Of a stretch of DNA of 64,000 nucleotides, positions 34,194 through 42,986 are shown in pieces. Numbering within the stretch: position 1 is the stretch's first letter; every line of letters begins with the position of its first letter. The DNA is taken from assembly GCA_041572755.1 (NCBI GenBank), contig JBFFRY010000007.1, forward strand, positions 31,125 through 95,124, read 5' to 3'. Position numbers and translations under genes: made by a program. Under the pieces are notes generated by a model, which did no database searches, had not been told where the DNA came from, and saw only the letters and a list, made by a program, of their open reading frames with translations. Source of the stretch: JBFELU01 sp041572755. Lineage in GTDB: Bacteria; Actinomycetota; Acidimicrobiia; Spongiisociales; UBA11373.

Positions 34194-35063
34194 TCACCCG
34201 ACGCCGGTTCGGGCCGGCTCACGTTCGCGGCGGTGCCGGGTGAGCGCCGAGACGGCGGCGGCGAGGATGAGCGCTCCGAGGATGACCCCCCACACCACGG
34301 CGTTCTCGCCGAACAGCGAGGTGGCTCGCTGCGACAGGCTCTCGAGGAACCGGAAGGCGCCGGAGTCGTTGAGAGCGCCGGCCCCCGACGTGAGGTTGGT
34401 GACCCAGAACCACACGATGTAGGCGCCGGCCAGCACCAGGACGATCCCGGCGATGCGGTTGAGATGGCGGGTCGACGCTCGCAACCGGCCCACCAGGCTG
34501 TGCTTGCCGAGGGCGAGCACGATCGTCACCGCCAGGAGCATGACCGACATCCCCAGGCCGTAGACGACGAAGGTGGCGGCCCCCGACACGAGGTTCCGGG
34601 TGGTGAGTTGGGTTGCCACCACGGACAGGAACACGGGGAGGGTGCACGACAGGGAGGCCAGGCCGTAGGAGACGCCGAATCCGAAGACCGAGGAGAGCCC
34701 CGGCCCGGCGGCCGCCCTCTTGGCCTTGGGCAGCCCGACGGTGAGCTCGAAGCCGAACACCATGGCGACCCCGAGCATCGCCACCAGCCCGCCGACGATG
34801 AGCGCCATCCACGGGATCCAGTCGATCACCGCCCGGAACCCGGCGGTGATGGCGAGACCGGCCATCCCGAAGACGAGGAGAAAGGCGAGGGACATGACGC
34901 CACCCACGATGAGGGCGCCGCGCAGCGACGCGGAGCGGGAGGCTTCGTCGTCGCCGAGCCCCATGAAATAGGAGAGGTAGGCGGGGAGCATCGCAAAGCC
35001 GCACGGGTTCATGGTGGCCACCAGTCCGGCTCCGAACGCCAGGGCGAAGGGGGCTTCGATCAC
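34194..35063 (-). CDS. CcdA/DsbD-family transmembrane thiol-electron transporter
   Basis: 289 residues with about eight hydrophobic helices, more than the six of a minimal CcdA. The redox-active cysteine pair of the family is visible as NPCGFAMLP in helix 1 and LSCTLPVF in the fourth helix, with the YLSYFMGL segment between. The protein would carry reducing equivalents across the membrane to extracytoplasmic thiol proteins, such as cytochrome c maturation or disulfide reductases. GTG 35063 was chosen because conserved sequence (EAPFALAFGAGLVATMNPCG) begins there. A branched RNA fold lies 22 bases upstream. No partner thioredoxin-like gene is adjacent. Confidence 0.85.
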   Translation of the reverse strand: MIEAPFALAFGAGLVATMNPCGFAMLPAYLSYFMGLGDDEASRSASLRGALIVGGVMSLAFLLVFGMAGLAITAGFRAVIDWIPWMALIVGGLVAMLGVAMVFGFELTVGLPKAKRAAAGPGLSSVFGFGVSYGLASLSCTLPVFLSVVATQLTTRNLVSGAATFVVYGLGMSVMLLAVTIVLALGKHSLVGRLRASTRHLNRIAGIVLVLAGAYIVWFWVTNLTSGAGALNDSGAFRFLESLSQRATSLFGENAVVWGVILGALILAAAVSALTRHRREREPARTGVG

Positions 35064-35085
35064 GTTTCGTTCCGAGGAGTCATCG

Positions 35086-35148
35086 CCGGGGCAACGCTTC
35101 CGGGAGAAGGGGAGTCCCGGCAACGTCGGAAACCCGACATTGCCCCGG
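35086..35148 (-). promoter_or_regulatory. Predicted three-way-junction RNA leader upstream of the CcdA-like gene
   Basis: A perfect 9-bp closing helix (35140-35148 with 35086-35094, sequence CCGGGGCAA/TTGCCCCGG) encloses two hairpins: P3 GTCGG/CCGAC at 35125-35138 with a 4-base loop, and P2 CCGGGA/TCCCGG at 35100-35120 with a 9-base loop. This leaves a compact multiloop. On the minus strand it sits 22 bases before GTG 35063. No T tract follows, so it is not a simple terminator. I cannot match it to a known riboswitch class. Confidence 0.5.
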
Positions 35149-35224
35149 AGCCGCCGCCACCGACCGTCGTGCGACGGGGCGGGTCGGAGGACCGCCGAGG
35201 TGTCAGCCGATGATGCTCGGGCGG

Positions 35225-36994
35225 CTAGTCGCGGTCGAAACGGTCCCCGGGATCATCCTGCAGCCAGTCCCGTCCCGGGCCCCCGTCGAGATCGTCGTCG
35301 TCCTCGCCGCCGCCGAGGCGGTCGTTGCCGGTGCCTCCGTCGATCTCGTCGCGCCCCGGCCCACCGTCGAGGGCGTCGTCGCCGTGGCCGCCGCGGATCT
35401 CGTCGTTGCCGCCCTGACCGCGTATCACGTCGTCTCCGGACCCTCCGGTCAGGCGATCGGCGGCCGGGCCTCCGTCGATCAGGTCCTGGCCCCCGCCGCC
35501 GGCGATCTCGTCGCGACCCCCCTCTCCGTAGAGGAAGTCGTTGCCGGTGCCGCCGTCGATCTCGTCGCGCCCCGGCCCACCGCACACGCGGTCGGCGCCA
35601 TCACCGGTCTCGATCCGATCGTCTCCACCCTTGGCGACGACCACGTCGTGTCCCGGGGTGCCCAGGAAGGTGTCGTCGCCGTCGTCGCCGACCCAGGTCG
35701 CCACCACGCCGCCGCAGGACGCCAGCGGGGTGAGGGTCGGTCGCCACACCTCGGCCGAAACGGCGAAGCGGCTGATCGTCTGGGCGTTGTCGGCTCGGTT
35801 GGTCCGGCCGGCCGGCCTGGTTTCCCGGCGATCCGGATCGATGTCGGCGGGGTCCCAGAAGGCGATGCCGCCCCCGAACACCGGGGGGTCGAGCCAGCCG
35901 AACGAAACGTCCGGGTTCGAGAAGAGGGGAGCGATGAGGCAGGCGTCGCATTCCTCGCCGTGGGACATGATCGTGGCGAACTGGGCGCGTTCGTCGACGT
36001 GGGCGCAGGAGTGGCCGGCGATCCCGCATCCGTCCCGGCTGTCGCGCTCCCCGCCGGCCCCCAGGTTGTGTCCCCACATGTGGGCGGCGGTGAGCACCAC
36101 GTGGCTGATGTTCGACGATCCGTCGGGTCCGGCCACCCCGACGACGGAGAAGTGGCCGGGGAGTTGGGCGGCGCCGCCGTAGTTCTTGCCGGTGAAGAGC
36201 ATCACCGCATCGGCGCCGTAGTTGTTGCGCCAGGCCTTGGCTTGTGACACCCGGTCGGTGTCGGCGAAGTTATAGAGGTCGCGCTCCGGGTCGGCGGTCT
36301 CCTGGTAGTCGACCATCCCGACCTTGATGAGCCGGAACACCACGTCTATGTCGCTGGCCGCCAGGGCATCGTTCATGCCTTCGACCGCCAGCATCGCCAG
36401 CGCTTCGACGCCGGCGGTCCCGCCGGCCTTCGATCGGGCCTTGTTGGTGTAGGCGATGACGACGTCGATGACGGTGGTGCGGGCCCGGGCGTGCTCGACG
36501 GCCGGGGGCTCCCCTGTGGCCAAATCGGTGCGCACCGTGGGGTGGGCGGCCACCGCCGGGGCCGTCACCTCGGCGACGGTCTGGCCCCCGTGCTCCGAGA
36601 AGCGGATCTCGAAGACCCGGTCGGCGGTCCGGACCGTGCCCACCACATGGGCACCGTCGTCGATGAAGAACACCCGGCCGGAGGGGTCGCCGACGACGCG
36701 TCCGGCCCATGTGAAGTACTCGGGGGTGCGCCGCGTGAACCGCTCCAGCTCGGCTTCGATCACGGTGTCGGAGAACAACTCGAGGCGCAGCGTCTCGGCG
36801 CCGGCGGCGGCTCGGTCGAGAACCTCGCGATGCACCTCGACGGAGCGGGCCCGGACGGCTCCCGGCATGGGAGCGACGGCCCGCACGTCTTGGCCTTCCA
36901 GCAGGTCGACGGCTCGATCGGGGGATGCCGCGCTCACGACGGGGTGGACCGATCCCACGATCACGAAGGCGGCCATGACGCCTCTCCAGGACAT
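35225..36994 (-). CDS. Secreted M12-like pseudo-metalloprotease with RTX-type calcium-binding repeats
   Basis: 589 residues. A signal peptide (MAAFVIVGSVHPVVSAAS) is followed by a prodomain-like region and a reprolysin/M12-like domain (VIDVVIAYTNKARSKAGG near 175, then ADAVMLFTG). Where the zinc motif HExxHxxGxxH should be, residues 305-315 read HMWGHNLGAGG. The catalytic Glu is Met306 and the third zinc His is Gly315, so peptidase activity is unlikely. The following GHSC and TIMSH region is family-like. The C-terminal 150 residues are RTX-type repeats (GGxGNDxL, GGxGxDE), which fold on binding Ca2+. ATG 36994 follows AAGGGAG. It may bind rather than cut its target (inference). Confidence 0.8.
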   Translation of the reverse strand: MSWRGVMAAFVIVGSVHPVVSAASPDRAVDLLEGQDVRAVAPMPGAVRARSVEVHREVLDRAAAGAETLRLELFSDTVIEAELERFTRRTPEYFTWAGRVVGDPSGRVFFIDDGAHVVGTVRTADRVFEIRFSEHGGQTVAEVTAPAVAAHPTVRTDLATGEPPAVEHARARTTVIDVVIAYTNKARSKAGGTAGVEALAMLAVEGMNDALAASDIDVVFRLIKVGMVDYQETADPERDLYNFADTDRVSQAKAWRNNYGADAVMLFTGKNYGGAAQLPGHFSVVGVAGPDGSSNISHVVLTAAHMWGHNLGAGGERDSRDGCGIAGHSCAHVDERAQFATIMSHGEECDACLIAPLFSNPDVSFGWLDPPVFGGGIAFWDPADIDPDRRETRPAGRTNRADNAQTISRFAVSAEVWRPTLTPLASCGGVVATWVGDDGDDTFLGTPGHDVVVAKGGDDRIETGDGADRVCGGPGRDEIDGGTGNDFLYGEGGRDEIAGGGGQDLIDGGPAADRLTGGSGDDVIRGQGGNDEIRGGHGDDALDGGPGRDEIDGGTGNDRLGGGEDDDDLDGGPGRDWLQDDPGDRFDRD

Positions 36995-37083
36995 GGATTC
37001 TCCCTTGCGGCCGCCACGGGGCGGCGACTCTCAACCTCTCAGCGTGGTGAGACTACCACTCTGCGTGGTCGATGCCAAGGGGA

Positions 37084-38508
37084 CTACCGCCAGGCTCCGG
37101 TGTCGAGAAAGTCGTTGATGGCGGCGGCGGCGCGGCGGCCCGCTCCCATCGCCAGGATGACGGTGGCCCCGCCCGTGACGATGTCGCCGCCGGCGAAGAC
37201 GCCCCGCTTGGTCGTCTGGCCGGTCTCCTCGTCGGCGACGAGCGTTCCCCAGCGGGTGTGCTCGAGGTCGGGGGCCGTCTTGGCGAGCAGCGGGTTGGGT
37301 TCGTTGCCGATCGCCACCACGGCGACATCGACCGGCTCGTCGTACTCGCTGCCGGAGATCGGCACCGGTCGGCGCCGGCCGCTGTCATCCGGCTCGCCGA
37401 GCTCCATCCTCTGGAGGCGCATCCCGGTCAGCCAGCCGTCGTCACCGTGGAACTCGAGGGGGGCGGTGAGGGTGACGAACTCGACGCCCTCGTCCTTGGC
37501 GTGGTGCACCTCTTCGGCCCGGGCCGGCATCTCTTCCTCCGAGCGGCGGTACACGATGGCGGCCCGCGACGCCCCGAGGCGCAGCGCGGTGCGCACTGCA
37601 TCCATGGCGGTGTTGCCGCCGCCGAAGACTGCTACCCGCTTGCCGAGCAGATCGAAGACCGGGGTGTCGGCGCCCTCGGCATAGGCCTTCATCAGGTTGA
37701 CCCGGGTGAGGAACTCGTTGGCCGAATACACCCCGACGAGATTCTCACCGGGGATGTCCATGAACCGGGGGAGACCGGCTCCCACCCCGACGAACACGGC
37801 ATCGAACCCCTCGGTGTCGAGGAGGTCGTCGAGTGTGTCGATCAGCCCGATGACGGCGTTGGTCTCGAAACGGACCCCGAGCGCTTCGAGACCGGCGATC
37901 TCGGCGGCCACGATCTGCTTGGGGAGGCGGAACTCGGGGATCCCGTACACCAGGACCCCGCCGGGTTGATGGAGGGCCTCGAAGACGGTCACCTCGTGGC
38001 CGGCTCGGGCCAGGTCGGTGGCGCACGCCAAGCCCGCCGGACCGCTCCCGACCACGGCGACCCTCTTCCCGGTCGCCGGTGCCGGTTCGATCGCGGCGAT
38101 CTCTCCCTGGGCCCGCTCCCAATCGGCCAGGAACCGCTCCAGGTAGCCGATGGCGATCGGTCGTCCCTTGGCGGCCAGGGCGCACATCCCCTCGCACTGC
38201 TCCTCCTGAGGGCACACCCGGCCGCAGATCGCCGGGAGGGAGTTGTCCCGCTTGACGACCTCGATGGCTCCGGCGAAATCGCCCTCCGCCGCCAGCGCGA
38301 TGAACTCGTGGATCTGGATGTTGACGGGGCACCCCTCGACGCACTTGGGCTTGGGGCACAGCAGGCAGCGCTCCGCCTCGCGGATGGCCATCTCCGCCAT
38401 CAGCCCCAGATTCACCTCATCGAAATTGACCCGCCGCACGCCGGGCTCCTGTTCCGGCATCACCACCCGGGGCAGGGCCATTCGCTCCTTGCGGGTCATC
38501 TGGGTCAC
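37084..38508 (-). CDS. nfnB: NfnB-type large subunit, NADH-dependent ferredoxin:NADP oxidoreductase
   Basis: 474 residues of the GltD/NfnB family: N-terminal [4Fe-4S] cysteines CLLCPKPKCVEGCPVN and CGRVCPQEEQCEGMC, FAD motif VVGSGPAGLACATDLARAG, and NADPH motif VFGGGNTAMDAVRTALRLG. In the Nfn complex this subunit holds the bifurcating FAD and couples NADPH oxidation to reduction of ferredoxin and NAD+ (or the reverse). GTG 38508 overlaps the nfnA stop (GTGA); ATG 38499 is three codons later. The upstream frame to 39168 is out of phase with nfnA and spurious. A role as glutamate synthase small subunit is unlikely because nfnA, not gltB, is the partner. Confidence 0.9.
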   Translation of the reverse strand: MTQMTRKERMALPRVVMPEQEPGVRRVNFDEVNLGLMAEMAIREAERCLLCPKPKCVEGCPVNIQIHEFIALAAEGDFAGAIEVVKRDNSLPAICGRVCPQEEQCEGMCALAAKGRPIAIGYLERFLADWERAQGEIAAIEPAPATGKRVAVVGSGPAGLACATDLARAGHEVTVFEALHQPGGVLVYGIPEFRLPKQIVAAEIAGLEALGVRFETNAVIGLIDTLDDLLDTEGFDAVFVGVGAGLPRFMDIPGENLVGVYSANEFLTRVNLMKAYAEGADTPVFDLLGKRVAVFGGGNTAMDAVRTALRLGASRAAIVYRRSEEEMPARAEEVHHAKDEGVEFVTLTAPLEFHGDDGWLTGMRLQRMELGEPDDSGRRRPVPISGSEYDEPVDVAVVAIGNEPNPLLAKTAPDLEHTRWGTLVADEETGQTTKRGVFAGGDIVTGGATVILAMGAGRRAAAAINDFLDTGAWR

Positions 38509-39338
38509 GAGGCCCCCGCTTCCTCGAGCTGGCACATCCGCCACTCCTCCCACCAGGTGTAGGCGCGGTTGCGGCGCTCGAGAAGGTCGAAGTCGACCAG
38601 ATGAGCGTCGAATTCCGGCCCGTCCACGCAGGCGAACTTGGTCTCGTCCCCCACGGTCACCCGGCAACCTCCGCACATCCCGGTCCCGTCCACCATGATC
38701 GGATTGAGGCTGGCCACGGTGTGGATCCCGTGGGGCCGGGTGACCTCGGCGACCGCTCGCATCATCGGGATCGGGCCGACGGCGAGCACGAAGTCGATCC
38801 GGCGCCCCTCGTCGATGAGATCCTGGAGCTTGGCGGTGACGAACCCGCCGTAGCCGTACGAACCGTCGTCGGTGCACGGGTAGACCTCGTCGGCCACGGC
38901 GCGCAGCTCGTTCTCGAGGATCACGTACTCCTCGGTCCGCCCCCCGACGATGGCGATGACGTGGTTCCCGGCCTGCTTGAGTGCTGCGGTGACCGGGTAG
39001 GCGATCGCGGTGCCGACCCCGCCTCCGATCGTGACCGCGGTGCCGTAGCGCTCGATCTCCGATGCCATGCCCAGCGGACCGGCCATGTCGGGGATGAAGT
39101 CGCCGGCCTCCAGCCTGTTGCACACGGTGGTCGTCTTGCCGACGGCCTGGACGATGATGCGGATCCACTCCTCCTCGACGTTCGAGTCGGCGATGGTGAT
39201 CGGGATGCGCTCCCCGTCGTCGGCGGCCCTCAGGATCACGAACTGCCCCGGCTTGCGGCGCAAGGCGATCTTGGGGGCGCGTATGAGGAACGATTTGACG
39301 CCCGGTGCGAGGAACCGGGCCTCGATGATTTCATTCAC
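38505..39338 (-). CDS. nfnA: NfnA-type small subunit, ferredoxin:NADP oxidoreductase
   Basis: 277 residues of the PyrK/SudB/NfnA ferredoxin-NADP reductase family. The N-terminal flavin domain shows RKPGQFVILRA and PITIADSN, the NAD domain shows GGGVGTAIAYPVTAALK and VLAVGPIPMM, and a C-terminal [2Fe-2S] site reads MCGGCRVTVG with a later C in FACVDG. It forms a complex with NfnB, which follows with a GTGA overlap. Nfn is typical of anaerobes that balance NADH, NADPH and ferredoxin by flavin-based bifurcation, matching the formate and C1 genes elsewhere in the window. Confidence 0.9.
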   Translation of the reverse strand: MNEIIEARFLAPGVKSFLIRAPKIALRRKPGQFVILRAADDGERIPITIADSNVEEEWIRIIVQAVGKTTTVCNRLEAGDFIPDMAGPLGMASEIERYGTAVTIGGGVGTAIAYPVTAALKQAGNHVIAIVGGRTEEYVILENELRAVADEVYPCTDDGSYGYGGFVTAKLQDLIDEGRRIDFVLAVGPIPMMRAVAEVTRPHGIHTVASLNPIMVDGTGMCGGCRVTVGDETKFACVDGPEFDAHLVDFDLLERRNRAYTWWEEWRMCQLEEAGAS

Positions 39339-39374
39339 CCCCGTATCGTCGCCCCAACCGCGGGCGACGGCCCA

Positions 39375-39388
39375 GGGCCGGAAGGCCC
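39375..39388. terminator. Short hairpin between the penicillin acylase gene and nfnA
   Basis: GGGCC/GGCCC with a GGAA loop forms a compact hairpin in the 120-base space upstream of nfnA and downstream of the acylase stop. It has no T tract. It is either a weak terminator or a leader structure; the call is tentative. Confidence 0.25.
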
Positions 39389-39458
39389 GCCCCGGGGAGT
39401 CGAGTGGCCGGGGTGACCGGCGGAGAAGCGGTGGTCCGGGGTCGCATCCTCGGCCGTG

Positions 39459-41660
39459 TCAGTCGGCGGGGTTTTCCCCCGGCCGGTAGACGGCGACCGC
39501 GTGCTCCAGGATCTCGGCGGGCTCGAACCACACCGGTCTGAACCGCTCATCGGCGAAGAGGGGAGCCTGGTCGGCATAGTGGGGCGAGTCCTCGTCGAGG
39601 GTCGCCGAACCGTACTGATGCACGCTGAACGCCGTCATCGCGCCGGCGGCGTCCCACTCCACGGCCAGGATGTAGGCGTCGCCGGCGATGCCGGTGAAGG
39701 TTCCGTCCCGCTCCCGCTCTCCGTAGACGGCCCGCAGCACGTCGGGGGCGCCCTCCACGGCGAGATCGACGTCGCCGCGCCGCAGTCGGTTGACCTCGGC
39801 CCAGGCGGGGTCGACCCTCCCGTGACCGTCGATGAGCCACTCGACCGACTCGGCAAAGGCCTCTTCGAGGACGTCGAAGGGCACCTCCGAGTGGGCCAGT
39901 TGGGACGGGTCGAATTCGATCCGGTCGTCGTCGTCCGTCTCCTCGAACACCCACGACAGGGCTCCCACCATCAGCGCAATGCCGCGGGCATCGAAGCCGG
40001 CGCTGAGATCCCAGGCCCGCAGCGTGTCGAGGGCGGCGCGGACATCCTCGACGTCGACGCCGTGCCGTTCCGAGACACCGTCGGGGTCGATCGAGACCAC
40101 CAGCAGGTCCCGCCACCGCGCCACATCGGAATCGGGGTGATAGCGCAGGTCGTGCTTGTAGTCGAGCAGCTCGTCCATCGAGATCGCCGAGTCGCTCCCG
40201 AGCAGCTCCAGGGCCCGCAGCGAGCGATTGGTGGGCCAGTCCTCGATTCCCAGGGTCGCCGACCAGCCACCGGGGTCGGGATCGTCGCCGGTGCCGGTGG
40301 TCTGCCACGGGGTCGAGTTGGCGTTCTGAACGAACCCGGCGGCGGGGTCGAGCACCCGGGGGAGTGCCTCGAAGGGGAGGTAGTCGGTCCACAGCGTCTC
40401 TGCGGTGTCGCCGGGGAGGTACTGCGACCAGTCGTAGTGTTCGTCGCGGATCGGGACCAGGGCGTGGTAGCCGTAGAAGATCCGCCCGGTGCGGTCGGCG
40501 TAGCCGACGTTGAAGGTCGGCAGCCCGCTCTGGTCCCCCAGCGGGGCGCTCCACTCCTCGAACGTCTCGGCGTTGCCCATCCGGAACAGCTGCTCGTAGA
40601 TGCCGGCGAGCCCCATCCCGGCGTAGCGGACCGCATAGGTCCCGTGGGGGCGGCGAATCGCCGGCCCGTAGGGCGTCCACAAGGCTTCCCGGGTCACGGT
40701 CCAGCGGAACCGTCCCGCGATCCGAACCCGGATCGGCACGTCCCAGGTCTCGAACTCCCGCCACTCGCCCTCGAAGCGGTAGCGACCCTCGTCGTCGGGA
40801 TCGACTTCCAGGCGGAACACGTCGACGAGGTCGGGGTGGTTCACGGTGAAGGACCAGGCCAGGTGGCCGTTGGTGCCCAGCGCGAAGACCGGCATTCCGG
40901 GGAAGAGGGCGCCGCTGAAATGCCAGCCCTCATCGGAGTGGACGTTGGCCTCGTACCACGCCACCGGTCCGTCCCAGGGCTGATGGCTGTTCGAGAGGAA
41001 CAGGGTGCTTCCGTTCTCCGAGCGACTGGGAGCCACCGCCATCACGTTGGACCCGTAGGCCCCGAAGCGGGGCGACACCTCCGAGGCCGGCTCGTCGTCG
41101 AACAACTCGATGAGGGTCTCCTCGAGCCCGAAGAACAGCGGCGACTTGTGCACCGAGCCGGCCACGATGTCGCGTCCGGTCAGGGGAAACAGGCCCTTGA
41201 GGGCCTCATCGGGATGAAGGGCGGCGTAGTGGTTGACGCCGTCGGCGTAGGCCTCGCAGATGGCCCGCACCTCGGGTGACAAATCGGTCTCGTAGCGCTC
41301 CTCGACGGTCTCCCAAACCCGCAGCAAGCCCACTAGATAGTCGTTGGGGGCGGCGTCCTTCCCGTAGATGGTGGCCAGCTTGCCCCGGGCGGCGAGCGCC
41401 GACTGCTGGATCGTGAGGAAGTCGTCCTCGGCGTGGGCGAACGCCAGCCCGTAGGCGACGTCGACGTTGCGGGGCCCGAGGATGAAGGGGACCCCGAACT
41501 CGTCGCGGACGATCTGGACGTCGTAGCGATCGGCCGCGGCGTCGAGGCCCTCGACTTCACCGGCGGCCGACTCGGGCCAGAACACCCACAGGGCGAGGCC
41601 GCCGAGGATGACGGCGAGGCCGCCGAGAGTCCACAGCAGACGGCGCAGCCAGCGTCGCAC
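39459..41660 (-). CDS. Penicillin-acylase (S45) family amidohydrolase
   Basis: 733 residues with an N-terminal membrane anchor or signal (LLWTLGGLAVILGGLALWVF) and the Ntn-hydrolase pattern of penicillin G acylase and acyl-homoserine lactone acylases. The autocatalytic site is Ser204 in YGSNVMAVA, making an alpha chain of about 200 and a beta chain of about 530 residues. Other landmarks are DEFGVPFILG, SNSHQPW, NGHLAWSFTVNHPD and NANSTPW. It acts outside the cytoplasmic membrane on N-acyl substrates, possibly AHL-like molecules or acylated peptides. GTG 41660 is the start, with a CAGAAT box 7 bases upstream. Confidence 0.88.
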   Translation of the reverse strand: MRRWLRRLLWTLGGLAVILGGLALWVFWPESAAGEVEGLDAAADRYDVQIVRDEFGVPFILGPRNVDVAYGLAFAHAEDDFLTIQQSALAARGKLATIYGKDAAPNDYLVGLLRVWETVEERYETDLSPEVRAICEAYADGVNHYAALHPDEALKGLFPLTGRDIVAGSVHKSPLFFGLEETLIELFDDEPASEVSPRFGAYGSNVMAVAPSRSENGSTLFLSNSHQPWDGPVAWYEANVHSDEGWHFSGALFPGMPVFALGTNGHLAWSFTVNHPDLVDVFRLEVDPDDEGRYRFEGEWREFETWDVPIRVRIAGRFRWTVTREALWTPYGPAIRRPHGTYAVRYAGMGLAGIYEQLFRMGNAETFEEWSAPLGDQSGLPTFNVGYADRTGRIFYGYHALVPIRDEHYDWSQYLPGDTAETLWTDYLPFEALPRVLDPAAGFVQNANSTPWQTTGTGDDPDPGGWSATLGIEDWPTNRSLRALELLGSDSAISMDELLDYKHDLRYHPDSDVARWRDLLVVSIDPDGVSERHGVDVEDVRAALDTLRAWDLSAGFDARGIALMVGALSWVFEETDDDDRIEFDPSQLAHSEVPFDVLEEAFAESVEWLIDGHGRVDPAWAEVNRLRRGDVDLAVEGAPDVLRAVYGERERDGTFTGIAGDAYILAVEWDAAGAMTAFSVHQYGSATLDEDSPHYADQAPLFADERFRPVWFEPAEILEHAVAVYRPGENPAD

Positions 41661-42046
41661 CCGGCCGATTCTGGCAGCAAGCAGGCGGCGGTGACTCTCA
41701 GAAGGAAACGACGGCCGGATCCCCTAGCCCCGAACCTATGGCATCATGCGCCCCTCCCGCCGGACGGCGGTTGGTGATCCCCGGGTCATGAGCCGTTCAC
41801 ACGCGTTCCGAGAGGCATCGACGATGCAGCATCGGAGTGTCCCTCGGACGAGGTCGACGGCGCCACGGGGGAATCCCCATCACGGCCGTGACGTTCATTC
41901 TCCGGCCGACACAGATTCACATTCAGGAATGGGCCGATGATTTCGATAAACAACCGATGGCCATTGCAGCCGACGAAGCACCCATGGAGGCCCAGCCGCG
42001 CCTCGACGACATCACCATGGCTCCGCCGCCCGGTGAGGAGAGTCGC
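41661..42046. other. Intergenic region between divergent acylase and VC0807-like genes
   Basis: This 386-base stretch has no gene I can support. A plus-strand frame is open from 41837 into the VC0807-like gene, but its translation is not family-like. Positions about 41895-41960 are clearly richer in A+T than the surroundings and are the best place to look for regulatory sites. Confidence 0.35.
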
Positions 42047-42682
42047 ATGACGACCGGCGTCATCAACCTGCCGCGGATCCGTTCCATGATCCGCCACGCG
42101 ACCCCCCACGTCTTGGAGGGCACGGTGCTGCCGGTGGTGGTCTTCTACATCGCTCTCTTCCTGAGCGGCATCTGGGGCGCCATCGTGGCCGCGCTCGTCT
42201 GGTCCTACCTCGGGTTGGCTCGCCGGGCCGTCTCCGGCAAGCGGGTGAGCGGGCTGCTGTTGATCACGGCACTGACGCTGACGGTGCGATTCATGATCTC
42301 GGCGTTCAGCGGCAGTGTGGTCGTCTACTTCCTGCAGCCCGCCATCGCCAAGGTGGCGTTGGCGGCCACCTTCATGATCTCGCTGCGGACGGGGGAGCCG
42401 ATGCTGCAGCGACTCGCCGGTGACGTGATGCCCATGGACGAGTCGTTGACCTCCCGCCCCTGCATTCGGCGCTACTTCACTCAGATCACCATTCTGTGGT
42501 CGCTGCTGCTGGTCGGTCATGCCCTGCTCGGCGTGTGGCTGGTTTTCACGGTCAGCGTCGAGACCTACGTCCTGGTGAAGACGATCCTCAACGTGGCCGT
42601 CAAGGGCGGGGCCATCTTGCTGTCGATCGTGATGTTCCGCAGACTCCTGCGGCGCCGGGGCTTCGCCATCACCTACACCTGA
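42047..42682 (+). CDS. VC0807-family integral membrane protein
   Basis: 211 residues with about six membrane segments. The pattern VLPVVVFYIALFLSGIWGAIVAALVWSY, KRVSGLLLITALTLTVRF, VVYFLQPAIAKVALAATF and SVETYVLVKTILN matches the VC0807/DUF3159-like membrane family, whose function is unknown. ATG 42047 has GAGGAG seven bases upstream; a longer open frame reaches 41837 but adds only non-conserved sequence. Confidence 0.75.
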   Translation: MTTGVINLPRIRSMIRHATPHVLEGTVLPVVVFYIALFLSGIWGAIVAALVWSYLGLARRAVSGKRVSGLLLITALTLTVRFMISAFSGSVVVYFLQPAIAKVALAATFMISLRTGEPMLQRLAGDVMPMDESLTSRPCIRRYFTQITILWSLLLVGHALLGVWLVFTVSVETYVLVKTILNVAVKGGAILLSIVMFRRLLRRRGFAITYT

Positions 42683-42784
42683 TCGACGGCGGGAAACCTG
42701 ACGATCGCTCGAGTCCCCCGAGGCTCATTGAGCTCGAGCGCTGCGGTCCGACGCCACCCGTGCCCGCCCCGGCGGCTCGGAGGG

Positions 42785-42895
42785 TTGGCGGCCACCTTCA
42801 CCGGCCTCGCCCCGGTCGGCCCGGCGCTCGACGACTACGTCGAGTTCGGATTCCGGGAGCTCTTCGTGCCGTTTGCGTCGTCGTGGCGGGCGTAG
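42785..42895 (+). pseudogene. Possible remnant of a ferric-reductase-like membrane protein
   Basis: A 36-codon fragment ending in TAG reads LAATFTGLAPVGPALDDYV and then EFGFRELFVPFASSWRA. The F-x-E-x-x-V-P-F-A-S-S-W-R segment recalls a loop in actinobacterial ferric-reductase-like transmembrane proteins. No start or remaining helices are present. It lies in the 304-base gap between the VC0807-like and ArsR genes. This is a weak recollection-based call. Confidence 0.35.
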
Positions 42896-42986
42896 ATGGG
42901 GTAGGGGTCGCGGCGGAATTCGCTGCCCGAGAACATCTCGACGCGGTAGTCGTGCTTTCAGTATCGATCTGTGTCAATATGAATCC

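Noticed and set aside
41837..42046. 70-codon N-terminal extension of the VC0807-like protein
   Set aside because: No conserved sequence, and a good ribosome site sits at ATG 42047.
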